Both the position numbers and the translations under genes were made by a program. A stretch of 64,000 nucleotides of DNA from Diphasiastrum complanatum. Taxonomy: Eukaryota > Streptophyta > Lycopodiopsida > Lycopodiales > Lycopodiaceae. Shown piece by piece: positions 22,644 through 32,475 of this stretch. The notes under the pieces are model-generated. The model made no database searches, was not told the origin of the DNA, and saw nothing but the letters and a program-made list of their open reading frames with translations. Where the stretch lies: the NCBI GenBank assembly GCA_029204225.1, contig CM055104.1, forward strand, positions 20,181,761 to 20,245,760. The letters run 5' to 3'. Within the stretch, counting starts at the first letter, position 1; each line of letters begins with the position of its first letter.

Positions 22644-23051
22644 TTGACCAAGTGGACTAGTTATGTTAGTCTACATGAAATTTTGAAGAGAAAAAGATGT
22701 GGAGTCTTGTTCTGTTGTTCTCTGGTAAGGCTTGGTCCTAGTGGCGTAACCAACCGTTGTGGAAAGAATTCATGCAAATATTCAAAAAAGTCATTGTGGT
22801 TTGTAGGCGATTCACACTCCTCTAAAAAATTCATTAATTGCAAAAAAAGGGTAGAAGAAATATATATTTATGTCATTTCTATATTTATGGAACAAAGTTC
22901 CATCATACGATTCGAAACTAGCTCTTTGGCAGTTCATCTCAGGTTTGCCAACGGATTATCTAAACGAATGCAACTAAAATGTGCTTTAGACTTTCGATTA
23001 TGTTGTTTGAATCGTGAAAGCCTAGAACCTTGTAGTGGTGGCATGCCATAA
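22644..23051 (+). CDS. Unknown 135-residue ORF, Cys-rich
   Basis: The longest open frame of the DR block, with the same protein in both copies (the right copy at 59212-59619). It has an N-terminal Lys/Cys-rich part (KRKRCGVLFCCSL) and a C-terminal RFANGLSKRMQLKCALDFR. No family recognised; it lies about 100 bases upstream of gypsy gag/protease remnants on the same strand and may be a frameshifted gag piece or chance. Confidence 0.2.
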   Translation: MTKWTSYVSLHEILKRKRCGVLFCCSLVRLGPSGVTNRCGKNSCKYSKKSLWFVGDSHSSKKFINCKKRVEEIYIYVISIFMEQSSIIRFETSSLAVHLRFANGLSKRMQLKCALDFRLCCLNRESLEPCSGGMP

Positions 23052-23315
23052 GCAATTTTAGACTAGTCTATTAGTACCCAAACCAAAGAAAAAAAGTAAA
23101 CAAATTTGTGACAAAATTGAGATTAAATATTTTGACGAGCTTGATCAAATGGCATCAGAAGATAAGCAAAAGTAAAAAAAAGGCTAAGAATGTGAGCATT
23201 TGTTATAAGTCTGGACATGTTATATAATTCAGCCCAAAGAAAAAAAAACATGCAGCTCAAGTGATTGAGATGCCAGGTATGGAAAATCTAAAGTTGGAAA
23301 TTGACCTAATAAATT

Positions 23316-23528
23316 GTGAGCATGAATGTTCTTTTAGTACTGCTTCTTTCTTGCTTAATGATTTTTAGGCGCAATGAAAGATCATCAAGAAGTAGTATTT
23401 TAATTAATAGTGGTTTAGCTCGTAATTTCATTAAGTCTCGTCTTGCGCAAAAACTCGGCGTAGGAACGGAAGTTGACAATCATAGATATAAAGTATATTT
23501 AGCTTCAAGAGCAAACTTGAAAACTTGA
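23316..23528 (+). pseudogene. Ty3/gypsy aspartic protease remnant, catalytic D to N
   Basis: SSILINSGLARNFIKSRLAQ followed by KLGVGTEV matches the flap-side start of gypsy retropepsin, normally ILIDSGATHNFIS..LA.KLGL. The catalytic DSG is NSG here and Ala is replaced by Leu. The fragment ends at TGA 23526-23528, far short of a full protease (about 100 residues). The right copy (59884-60096) has the same NSG, so the change precedes duplication. Confidence 0.7.
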
Positions 23529-23569
23529 AAAGTCAGAGTACTTAAGCTTTTTTTTTTTTGATTCAAGAC

Positions 23570-23776
23570 TATAGAGAATTAGTTAAAATCAAAGTTAAAA
23601 TGCATTTATTGTGGTATACAAGGTCACTTTTCTAGTAAATGCCTTGATAGAAAAAGAGATCAATTGGGAAGTAGCAAGCAAAGCAACTTTACTAATGATA
23701 AAGATGAGGATGATAGTAATGATATTGTTGATGTCAAATCAGCGGGCTTTAATGGCAAAGGAGGTGACATCAAGTG
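23570..23776 (+). pseudogene. Gag zinc-knuckle fragment (CCHC)
   Basis: From 23601 the frame reads CIYCGIQGHFSSKC, a perfect CX2CX4HX4C retroviral-type zinc knuckle that binds element RNA in the particle, then a basic stretch (LDRKRDQLGSSKQ) and an acidic tail ending at TGA near 23776. It follows the protease remnant, the reverse of normal order, so it belongs to a second element or a rearranged one. A degenerate knuckle is also visible near 23200 (CYKSGHV). Right copy at 60138-60344. Confidence 0.7.
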
Positions 23777-24049
23777 AAAAGGAGACGACATGAAGTGCCA
23801 TGTGTCCTTGGTCCCCAGTTTACCTCGAGCTATTTTCATGGGGCACAAAATTGCTCAAGAAACACCTCCTCCTCAAGATCACCATTCAAGAATGCATTAG
23901 TGACATCCAATTGCCATAGATCCCATCCAAAAAGTGGTTCTAAGACTAGAAAACAACTAGGAGAGACAATGTCAATGGAGGGGCCTAAAGTTTGTAGTGA
24001 GTGAGCCTTGAGCTATAGACGAGGTCCACATCACAATGGGAGCTCGAGT

Positions 24050-24760
24050 CACGGGGAGGTTGGGGGCACCAAGTAGGGGCCCAACCAACGCATTTTGTAA
24101 AATGTTTTTTTTTACCAGCATATGAATTTTAGAATTTTCAAACTTTTCTTTCCAAATAGAAGGATAATTTATGGATGTGTGCTTTGAATGAAACCTTGAT
24201 TACGATTTTCTTTCTAAAAACTTGTTTTGAACATAAAAGGAGGCCTTGATATGCATCGCAACTTTTGAATTTTAAGCATGGGCCAAACTGGCCCAAGGTT
24301 CAAGGGCGACTATTAATTAGCACATGTTTTTGGGAGCCCTGAAGCTTGGGAATTAAATTTTAGAGTTTTGTAAGTTTTGACTATCGGCACTATTGGATAA
24401 TGCACAAACTCGGAGCTTGTTACAAGCTCTAAGGTCATGAAATTCAGCTCACAAAACTTACAACCAATCAACTCGCAAAATGCCAATTTAGAAATATACT
24501 ATAAAATGGGAGACACCTAATATGAAGCGTAATGTAAGAAAGCTAAGAATCCAAAGGGGTTTTGGTGTGCTTGCTAGGCATACGAGGCATTCTCATGAGC
24601 ACATTCGATCTAATAGCTATCCATTGCATTATCTTAGGCCATGTGGAAGAGCCAAAGGCATAAACTTTAGTTGACGATTTGGAGATTTCAATTTCCAATA
24701 TAGAAGAAAACTATTTGTGAAAAGATTGTCGTGGAGTTAGATTAAATAAATCTACAAAGT
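24050..24760. other. 711-base segment present only in left DR
   Basis: Absent at the matching point 60617/60618 on the right. AGT occurs at both ends of the segment (GAGT|CACGG ... AAAGT|AAAATT), so a microhomology deletion on the right is the simplest reading. No gene seen in it. Confidence 0.8.
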
Positions 24761-24879
24761 AAAATTGTACCCTGCTCCACGCTTTTTAATTGCTGCTGAT
24801 ATTATTATGTGCACAACAAAAGTCAGGTGCCATATCAACCTCGCATGAATAATATGTGTATGTAAGAAGGAAAAAACAT

Positions 24880-24930
24880 GTCCCATAAGCAAAGGCAAGC
24901 AAAGGCAAGGCAGGAGGAGATACAAATAAG
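24880..24930 (+). promoter_or_regulatory. U1 promoter: USE-like and TATA-like elements
   Basis: GTCCCATAAGC at 24880-24890 resembles the plant snRNA upstream element RTCCCACATCG (7 of 11), and TACAAATAA at 24922-24930 sits at about -30. The roughly 30-base spacing is what Pol II-transcribed plant snRNA genes have. Both are imperfect matches. Confidence 0.5.
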
Positions 24931-24951
24931 ACGAGCATGGCATGTTGTTTC

Positions 24952-25112
24952 ATACTTACCTGGGCGGGGTCAATCGGTGATCCAGAAGGCCGATGGCCTA
25001 GGGCTGCCTGCGCCATTGCACTCCGGCCCGGGCGCGCCCTAGCATCTCCCTACGGGGAGAGTGCACGTCATAATTTGTGGTAGCGGGGGCTCGCGTTCGC
25101 GCGGCCCCCTCC
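24952..25112 (+). ncRNA. U1: U1 spliceosomal snRNA
   Basis: Starts with ATACTTACCTG, the U1 5' end that pairs with 5' splice sites. The stem-loop I loop is TGATCCAGAAGG (24978-24989), the U1-70K site region, closed by CAATCGG/CCGATGG. Stem-loop II has ATTGCACTCC (25015-25024), the U1A recognition loop. Stem III is TCTCCC-TACG-GGGAGA (25045-25060). The Sm site AATTTGTGG is at 25072-25080 and matches the canonical U1 site exactly. Stem IV is GGGGGC, CGCG, TTCG loop, CGCG, GCCCCC (25085-25109). All four stem-loops in order and about 161 nt length make the call secure. The 3' end is approximate. U1 snRNP defines 5' splice sites in the nucleus. Carried inside a duplicated, repeat-rich block; the body is intact, so it may be expressed. 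Confidence 0.94.
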
Positions 25113-25740
25113 CCCTCCCTCTACCCCCTACCCAATTGAGATCCTCAATTGATCCACATCATATCCTTCCACCCATCGATCATCAATATCTGTTAACAAA
25201 CAAGATGACTGATTCTCTTTCTCCTTACTTCGGTGGTTAATCAATCAGTCAGTCAGTCGCAGCCCAACAGGATAGCTAATAAGCACAGCTCGAGTAGTAG
25301 TAGTAATATCATGCTATGTTATCTGCTCATGGACATCCTAACAAAGTGGCAGGTTTTGATCTAAGCAAGCACAAGCCTGTACAGAGATGCAGATTAGCCA
25401 AATGGTTTGCAGCAGCGAAGGTTCAACCTCCCCATGATTTTCTCTTTATCTCGTTCGTCGTTATCATAATTAATGTTCAAGGCGAATGGTTAATCCGTGA
25501 GTTTTGTTGGGTTCTCTCTCTTGAAGGGTGTCTGCTGCTTTCCGTGAATAAACCAAAACCATGCTCTTTCTTGCACAGCCTCTTGTTCGGAGCAGCTAGA
25601 TGAACGAGATTTTTGCTGCTAGTAACCACCAAAGAATATAACTTGATGTGCTGCCCAACATCTTTTCAGATCAGATGATTTTCAAATGATTCTCCTGGAC
25701 CAGCATTTCGTATTTGAGTTTATGCGAGTGTAATCTATCT
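25113..25740. other. U1 downstream flank; unconvincing 95-residue ORF
   Basis: Pyrimidine-rich run after U1, a (CAGT)n-like stretch near 25245, then an open frame at 25316-25603 that is also in the right copy at 61167-61454. It has no family motif and I would not call it a gene. 25684-25740 is a stub of the 1.34-kb repeat lacking its hairpin segment. Confidence 0.45.
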
Positions 25741-26633
25741 GTAGCCTAATAATCAAATGTCCTTTGTATCGCCTCATTGTTGTGGTATCCTTGGAGGATG
25801 GGATCCTTATCTTATAACATTCCAACCCTAAGACACTCTCACATTTTTGGACTGCACCATGTATGATTTCTCCTTTGGGGGGGGGGGGGGTGCTTATATT
25901 GAACAAGTCTGCTTCTTTTGATCATACAAACTGGGGTTGCACTTGTCCTCGACGGCGATGTGTAAAGATTCGAGAACTATACGAACATCAAGGATTGGGG
26001 ATATGACTATCACTCACTACAACGCCTATGCATAAGTAAATGGCTAAGACAATAATGCAGGGCTAGTGCTTTGGCGTGGCACGGAGGAGGGGCAAACACA
26101 ATTCTCCTCTCACCACGAAAAGAACATGATGCTTGTTGATTGGCCTCTAGAATGAGCATCTCACAAGGATGAGTGCCAATAATTGATCCCCTAAGGTGAA
26201 TTGGGCAGGTGCATGATCCATCGGCTGTGGCTCTGTCCAATTCTTCTCTTTATGTTAAACCAATTGCTATCATGCAAACTCACAAAAGAATGGGATTTTG
26301 CAGGGTATATTTGATGGTGAGTTCTTTAACTTCATCCCAGTTCCTTCATTCCCAAAACTCATGCAAAGTGGACGCAATGGATTCTCTACGGATCCAACTG
26401 TGGTTCGTTTCGTCAAACATTACTAGAGTGCCAATTGAGACTAATAGTTCCTAGAAAGTGAAATTCTAGTAACCACTAGCCCTGGTGATTAAAAGTTCCA
26501 AATCTTAACCCTCTCACTGCATTCAACTTTCCTTGATACGAAAGAGACTTTAGTCGGAAAACATTCCTTTTTATAATGAATTGGTTTGATGGACCAACAT
26601 TTCGTATTTGAATTTACGCGAGTGTATGTACTA

Positions 26634-26759
26634 GGTAGCGGGCGTAAGCAGGCTCGCTACCAGGTGTAGTGACTGGTCCCTACCAACCGAGCCACTCTGC
26701 GGCGAGGTAGGTAGGGAGCACGCAGTACACCGGTAGCGGGCCCGCTCACACCTGCCACC
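26634..26759. repeat. 126-nt two-part hairpin, unit 1
   Basis: Outer arms 26634-26661 and 26732-26759 begin GGTAGCGGGC and end in CTACC/CCACC and pair almost fully. Inner arms 26663-26688 and 26706-26731 pair over about 21 of 26 positions around a 17-nt loop. Each outer arm is also partly self-complementary (GGTAGC...GCTACC, with AGCGGGCCCGCT palindromic). Confidence 0.8.
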
Positions 26760-27975
26760 CGGCATAATTGGCAGTGGGCAGGAAACGCCCTGCCTTGCAA
26801 TTTGTAGATTGCTAGTTTTCATTTTGAAATCTGGTTTAAGAAGAATAATGAGTCATGACATTTTGTGGCCCGTGGCCTGGCCTTCAAGGCCTTCTTACAT
26901 GCCTTCTTCCAGCCTATGAGCAAAAGTACGTACCAGGTAAATTTGTAGGTAAGTTAATTTGAGAACATACTAGGTAGGTGAATACGCCTATGAACAATGG
27001 TGTTCACAACCTATGAACATTTGACATGTGTCCGCTATCTTTCCTCATGCCATTTACATATATGTAGCCTAATAATCGAATGTCCTTTGTATCTTATATT
27101 CGCCTCATTGTTGTGGTGTCCTTGGAGGATGGGATCCTTATATGACATTCCGACCCTAAGACACTCTCACACTTTTGGACTACACCATGTATGATTTCTT
27201 TGGGCGGTTGGTGAACAAATCTACTTCTTTTGACCTTACAAACTGGGGTTACACTTGTCCCCGGCGGGCAATGGCTCCTTTTAATTGAAACATGTTGCGG
27301 AGGATGTGTAAAGATTCGAGAAACACAAGGATTGAGGATATGACTTTCACTCACTACAACGCCTATGCATAAGTAAATGGCTAAGACAATAACGCAGGGC
27401 TAGTGCTTTGGCGTGGCACGGAGGAGGGGCTAACACAATTCTCCTCTCACCACGAATAGAACAGGATGCTTGTTGATTGGCCTCTAGAATGAGCATCTCA
27501 CAAGGATGGGTGCCAATAATTGATCCCCTAAAGTGAATTGGGTAGGTGCATGATCCATCGGCTGTGGCTCTGCCTGATTTTTCTCTTTATGTTAAACCAA
27601 TTGCTATCATGCAAACTCACAAAAGAACTTTATGTGGTTTTGCAGGGTATATTTGATGGTGAGTTCTTTAAATTCATCCCAGTTCCTTCATGCCCAAAAC
27701 TCATGCAAAGTGGAACGCAATGGATTCTCTACGGATCCAACTGTGGTTCGTTTCGTCAAACATTACTAGAGTGCCAATTGAGACTAATAGTTCCTAGAAA
27801 GTGAAATTCCAGTAACCACTAGCTGTGGTGTTTAAAAGTTCCAAATTTCAACCCTATCATTGCTTCAACTTTCCTTGATACAAAAGAGATGTTAGTCGGG
27901 TAATATTCTTTTTTATAATGAATTGGCTTTATGCACCAACAATTCGTATTTGAATTCACGCAATTGTATGTGCTA

Positions 27976-28101
27976 GGTAGCAGGCGTGAGCAGGCTCGCT
28001 ACCAGGTGTAGTGAGTGGTCCCTACCTACCGAGCCACTCTGCGGCGAGGTAGGTAGTGAGCACGCAGTATACAGGTAGCGGGCCCGCTCATGCCTGCTAC
28101 T
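27976..28101. repeat. 126-nt hairpin, unit 2
   Basis: Same structure as in unit 1; the change GGTAGCAGGC in the 5' arm restores a Watson-Crick pair with the 3' arm TGCTAC. Confidence 0.8.
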
Positions 28102-29319
28102 GGGCATAATTGGCAGTGGGCAGGAAACGCCCTGCCTTGCAATTTGCTAGTTTTCATTTTCAAATCTGTTTTAAGAAGAAGAATGAGTCATGATATTTTG
28201 TGGCTCGTGGCCTGGCCTTCAAGGCCTTCTTACATGCCCTCTTCCAGCCTATGGGCAAAAGTACGTACCAGGTAAATTTAGTACCAAGTAGGTAAGTTAA
28301 TTTGAGAACGTACTAGGTAGGTGAATACGCCTATGAACAATGGTCTTGACAGCCTATGAACATTTGACATGTGTCCGCTATCATTGCTCATGCCATTTAC
28401 ATATATGTAGCCTAATAATCGAATGTCCTTTGTATCTTACGTTCGCCTCATTGTTGTGGTATCCTTGGAGGATGGGATCCTTATATAACATTCCAACCCT
28501 AAGACACTCTCACACTTTTGGACTACACCATGTATGATTTCTTTGGGCGGTTGGTGAACAAATCTACTTCTTTTGACCTTACAAACTGGGGTTACACTTG
28601 TCCCCGGTGGGCAATGGCTCCTTTTAATTGAAACATGTTGCGGAGGATGTGTAAAGATTCGAGAAACACAAGGATTGAGGATATGACTTTCACTCACTAC
28701 AACGCCTATGCATAAGTAAATGGCTAAGACAATAACGCAGGGCTAGTGCTTTGGCGTGGCACGGAGGAGGGGCTAACACAATTCTCCTCTCACCACGAAT
28801 AGAACAGGATGCTTGTTGATTGGCCTCTAGAATGAGCATCTCACAAGGATGAGTGCCAATAATTGACCCCCTATGGTGAATTGGGCAGGTGCATGATCCA
28901 TCGGCTGTGGCTCTGCCCAATTTTTGTTTGTATGTTAAACCCATTGCTATTATGCAAACTCACAAAAGAACTTCATGTGGTTTTGCAGGGTATATTTGAT
29001 GGTGGGTTCTTTAAATTCATCCCAGTTCTTTCATGCCCAAAACTCATGCAAAGTGGAGCGCAATGGATTCTCTACGGATCCAACTGTGGTTCGTTTCGTC
29101 AAACATTACTAGAGTGCCAATTGAGACTAATAGTTCCTAGAAAGTGAAATTCTAGTAACCACTAGCCCTGGTGTTTAAAAGTTCCCAATTTCAACCCTCT
29201 CACTGCATTCAAGTTTCCTTGATACGAAAGGGACTTTAGTCGGGAAACATTCTTTTTTATAATGAATTGGTTTGTCGGACCAACATTTCGTATTTGAATT
29301 TACGCAAGTGTATGTGCTA

Positions 29320-29445
29320 GGTAGCGGGCGTGAGCAGGCTCGCTACTAGGTGTAGTGAGTGGTCCCTACCTACCGAGCCACTCTGCGACGAGGTAGGTAG
29401 TGAGCACGCAGTACACCGGTAGCGGGCCCGCTCACGCCTGCTACC
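29320..29445. repeat. 126-nt hairpin, unit 3
   Basis: Same structure and length; GCGACGAGG replaces GCGGCGAGG in the loop. Confidence 0.8.
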
Positions 29446-30670
29446 GGGCATAATTGGCAGTGGGCAGGAAACGCCCTGCCTTGCAATTTGCAGATTGCTA
29501 GTTTTCATTTTCAAATCTGGTTTAAGAAGAATAATGAGTCATGACATTTTGTGGCCCGTGGCCTGGCCTTCAAGGCCTTCTTACATGCCTTCTTCCAACC
29601 TATGAGCAAAAGTACATAGCAGGTAAATTTAGTACCAAGTAGGTAAGTTAATTTGAGAACGTAGTAGGTAGGAGAATACGCCTATGAACAATGGTGTTCA
29701 CAGCCTATGAACATTTCACATGTGTTCGCTATCATTGCTAATGCCATTTATATATATGTAGCCTAATAATCGAATGTCCTTTGTATCTTACATTCGCCTC
29801 ATTGTTGTGGTATCCTTGGAGGATGGGATCCTTATATAACATTCCAACCCTAAGACACTCTCACACTTTTGGACTACACCATGTATGATTTCTTTGGGCG
29901 GTTGGTGAACAAATCTACTTGTCTTGACCTTACAAATTGGGGTTGCACTTGTCCCCGACGGGCAATGGCTCCTTTTACTTGAAACATGTTGCGGAGGATG
30001 TGTAAAGATTCGAGAAACACAAGGATTGAGGATATGACTTTCACTCACTACAGCGCCTATGCATAAGTAAATGGCTAAGACAATAACATAGGGCTAGTCC
30101 TTTGGCGTGGCACGGAGGAGGGGCAAACACAATTCCCCTCTCACCACGAAAAGAACAGGATGCCTGTTGATTGGCCTCTAGAATGAGCATCTCACAAGGA
30201 TGAGTGCCAATAATTGATCCCCTAAATTGAATTGGGCAGGTGCATGATCCATCGGTTGTGGCTCTGCCCAGTTTTTGTCTTTATGTTAAACCAATTGCTA
30301 TCATGCAAACTCACAAAAAAACTTTATGGGATTTTGCAGGGTCTATTTGATGGTGAGTTCTTTAACTTCATCCCTGTTCCTTCATGCCCAAAACTCATGC
30401 AAAGTGGAATGCAATGGATTCTCTACGGATCCAACTGTGGTTCGTTTCGTCAAACATTACTAGAGTGCCAATTGAGACTAATAGTTCCTAGAAAGTGAAA
30501 TTCTAGTAACCACTAGCCTTGGTGTTTAAAAGTTCCAAATTTCAATCCTCTCACTGCATTCAACTTTCCTTGATACGAAAGAGACTTTAGTCGGGAAACA
30601 TTCCTTTTTATAATGAATTGGTTTGATGGACCAACATTTGGTATTTGAATTTACGCGAGTGTATGTTCTA

Positions 30671-30796
30671 GGTAGCGAGCGTGAGCAGGCTCGCTACCAG
30701 GTGTAGTGAGTGGTCCCTACCTACTGAGCCACTCTGCGGCGACGTAGGTAGTGGGCACGCAGTACACCGGTAGCGGGCCCGCTCACGCGTGCTACC
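30671..30796. repeat. 126-nt hairpin, unit 4
   Basis: Same structure and length, with the outer 5' arm GGTAGCGAGC. Confidence 0.8.
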
Positions 30797-31025
30797 GGGC
30801 ATAATTGGTGGTGGGCAGGAAACGTCCTGCCTTGCAATTTGCAGATTGCTAGTTTTCATTTTCAAATCCGTTTTAAGAAGAATAATGAGTCATGACATTT
30901 TGTGGCCCGTGGCCTGGCCTTCAAGGCCTTCTTACATGCCTTCTTCCAGCCTATGGGCAAAAGTACGTACCAGGTAAATTTAGTACCAGGTAGGTAAGTT
31001 AAATTTAGTGGTAGGTAAGTTAAAT

Positions 31026-31781
31026 TTAGTGGTTGTTTTGCTTGCAGTATCTACAAAACAACTTCTTATTCGTCTGTGGATTTGACTGTTCTTTGTGCTG
31101 TGCTGGTTTCTGGTCTAGCTTTGATTGCTTCGGGCCTTTCTTCTTCTTCTGCTTAGTCGTGCTCTTGTTGGTGTATAAAACGTGAGAATCAGCTGAGAAA
31201 CTTGAGGCTTCGTTCCTCCGCGTGTCTTCCTGAAACAACATAGTAATGACTCTCGAAAGAGTCAGTTCTGGATGTGTTGTGATGATCATCACCTAGTTGT
31301 TGTATGAGCTTGGCAAGCTTGTAAGCAGTTGCATCATTGCGTCTTGATCGTCTATGACAGATCCGACAACGGCCATTCGCTTCAGCAGGTTCTTGAATTG
31401 GTTGATGTGATTCTGTAGGGAATCACCATTCGCCATCTTGAGGAAGTAAAATTTCTTCCTGAGATGTAACTTGGAAGCTATATCTCGCACTTCGTATAGT
31501 GTGCTCAAGATTTCCCAGACTTCTTTCAATGTCTGGGCCTTGGATACATAGTCGATCTGGGTATTTGTAATGTTGATGATGATCAGCACGAAAGCCTTTC
31601 CATCCTTCAGCTTCCATCTGGAGATTGCTGCGTTGTCTGCTATGGGTTTCTCTTCTACACCTATAACAACGTCATACAATTCTTTAGCCATTAGTACAGT
31701 TTTCATCTTAAATTTTCACACCTGGTAATTGGCTCCATCAAGCTTGTCCATGATAGGACTGACTTTCCCTTGGGAATCCAT
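31026..31781 (-). pseudogene. Ty1/copia gag fragment
   Basis: From ATG 31781 the frame reads an N-terminal KLDGANYQV-stop-KFKM, where the stop (TGA, 31718-31716) replaces the Trp of the usual Y.VWK motif. It then continues with a UBN2-type gag core (LKEVWEILSTLYEVRDIASK, LHLRKKFYFLKM, ...HINQFKNLLKRM). A TAG at 31295-31293 interrupts it. A Lys/Gln-rich linker follows, and CRYCKQNNH, a zinc knuckle cut off after its His at the border of the tandem array. Gag forms the virus-like particle. Two stops and truncation make this non-functional. It abuts the right IR1 arm 20 bases upstream of its start. Confidence 0.85.
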
Positions 31782-31981
31782 GTGGAAGATTAGTCTAAGT
31801 GATAGGAAAAACTATCAGTGACATTAGAGGAGTTCTAAGTCCAAAAAAGACCCTTTGTAAAGATTCTTTTTATATTTTTTCTCAATTTTGTTTTAACATG
31901 GACCAATCAAAACACTCAAATTTGAAATCTACGTAACGTAACTTTTTGAGTCCACATTTTGATTCCACACTAAAAATGGCA

Positions 31982-32303
31982 TAACTCTCACTCTTCCCTT
32001 GAAATACTATCATAACAGAGAAATGTATGGCTGTCTTTGATGCCTAATTGTACTTACATTTCTTTGTATCAGAATATCAATATCAGAGAATTGCATGCCT
32101 ATCATAGACACCTAATTGTTTCGCAATTTCTCTTCATGGTAGTCTAAGACTCTTACACTGATAATCGTATTCAACGCAAACTGAATTGTTCTCTAATCTC
32201 CTTTCTCTAAGTAATCCACGATCCTCCTTAACACAGTTATCACTGTTCTTCATAATGGTCATTCTCATGTTGGTTGGGACTTCGCTTAAGAAGTTTCCCC
32301 ACA
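31982..32303 (+). repeat. 5'-truncated LTR, right arm
   Basis: Lacks the first 126 bases of the 454-base LTR, ends CCCCACA, then a decayed primer site TGGTATCAAAGT (32307-32318). Confidence 0.8.
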
Positions 32304-32351
32304 GAGTGGTATCAAAGTTGATAATTCATCAAAGCCATCCCCGACATCAGT

Positions 32352-32363
32352 TGGTATCAGAGC
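32352..32363 (+). other. Primer-binding site, tRNA-iMet type
   Basis: TGGTATCAGAGC about 48 bases after the LTR end, in series with the decayed site at 32307. Confidence 0.6.
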
Positions 32364-32475
32364 TCGGGTCTTTTTGGATTACTAGAGTCTAGGGCATACA
32401 AAGGAACTTATACATTCTTGTTTTTCAAAACTAGTTCATATTTTGTTTGTGTCCAATCTCTAATATTTGATTACA

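Larger units (their letters stand above)
18191..26856. repeat. DR left copy (direct duplicate of 54779-62506)
   Basis: About 8.7 kb matching the right block in the same orientation at an offset of 36,588 falling to about 35,650. Two large length differences explain most of the change: 711 bases at 24050-24760 and about 205 bases at 25680-25884 are absent on the right. The start is CAACATATGAATTA in both; the end is AATGAGTCAT in both, where the left copy runs on into more 1.34-kb units. Confidence 0.93.
25741..31010. repeat. Tandem array of four 1.34-kb units
   Basis: Units start at GTAGCCTAATAATC: 25741, 27064, 28407 and 29758 (spacing 1,323, 1,343, 1,351). Each has a weakly open frame ending LLECQLRLIVPRK after a TTTTGCAG|GGTATATTTGATGG acceptor-like site, then a 126-nt hairpin, a small GGCAGG/CCTGCC hairpin and a GTAGGTAAGTTAA tail. 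Units are very similar to each other, so amplification is recent. A single unit occurs in the right DR and an inverted partial one at 49332-50037. Confidence 0.9.

Noticed and set aside
24786-25016. Minus-strand ORF of 76 residues over the U1 region (also 60643-60873)
   Set aside because: It is antisense to the U1 snRNA and its promoter; the structure and motifs of U1 explain the sequence fully.
25316-25603. 95-codon ORF downstream of U1 as a gene
   Set aside because: No family motif, and identity in the two DR copies is explained by recent duplication; a chance frame is likely.
26634-26759. Hairpin as a Helitron 3' end
   Set aside because: Helitron 3' hairpins are short (about 16-20 bases of stem) and followed by CTRR close by. 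This one is far longer with no such ending and no TC start seen at the unit border.
25741-31010. Tandem units as a CRISPR or rDNA spacer array
   Set aside because: Units are 1.34 kb with no spacers and no rRNA sequence next to them; the context is plant retroelements.
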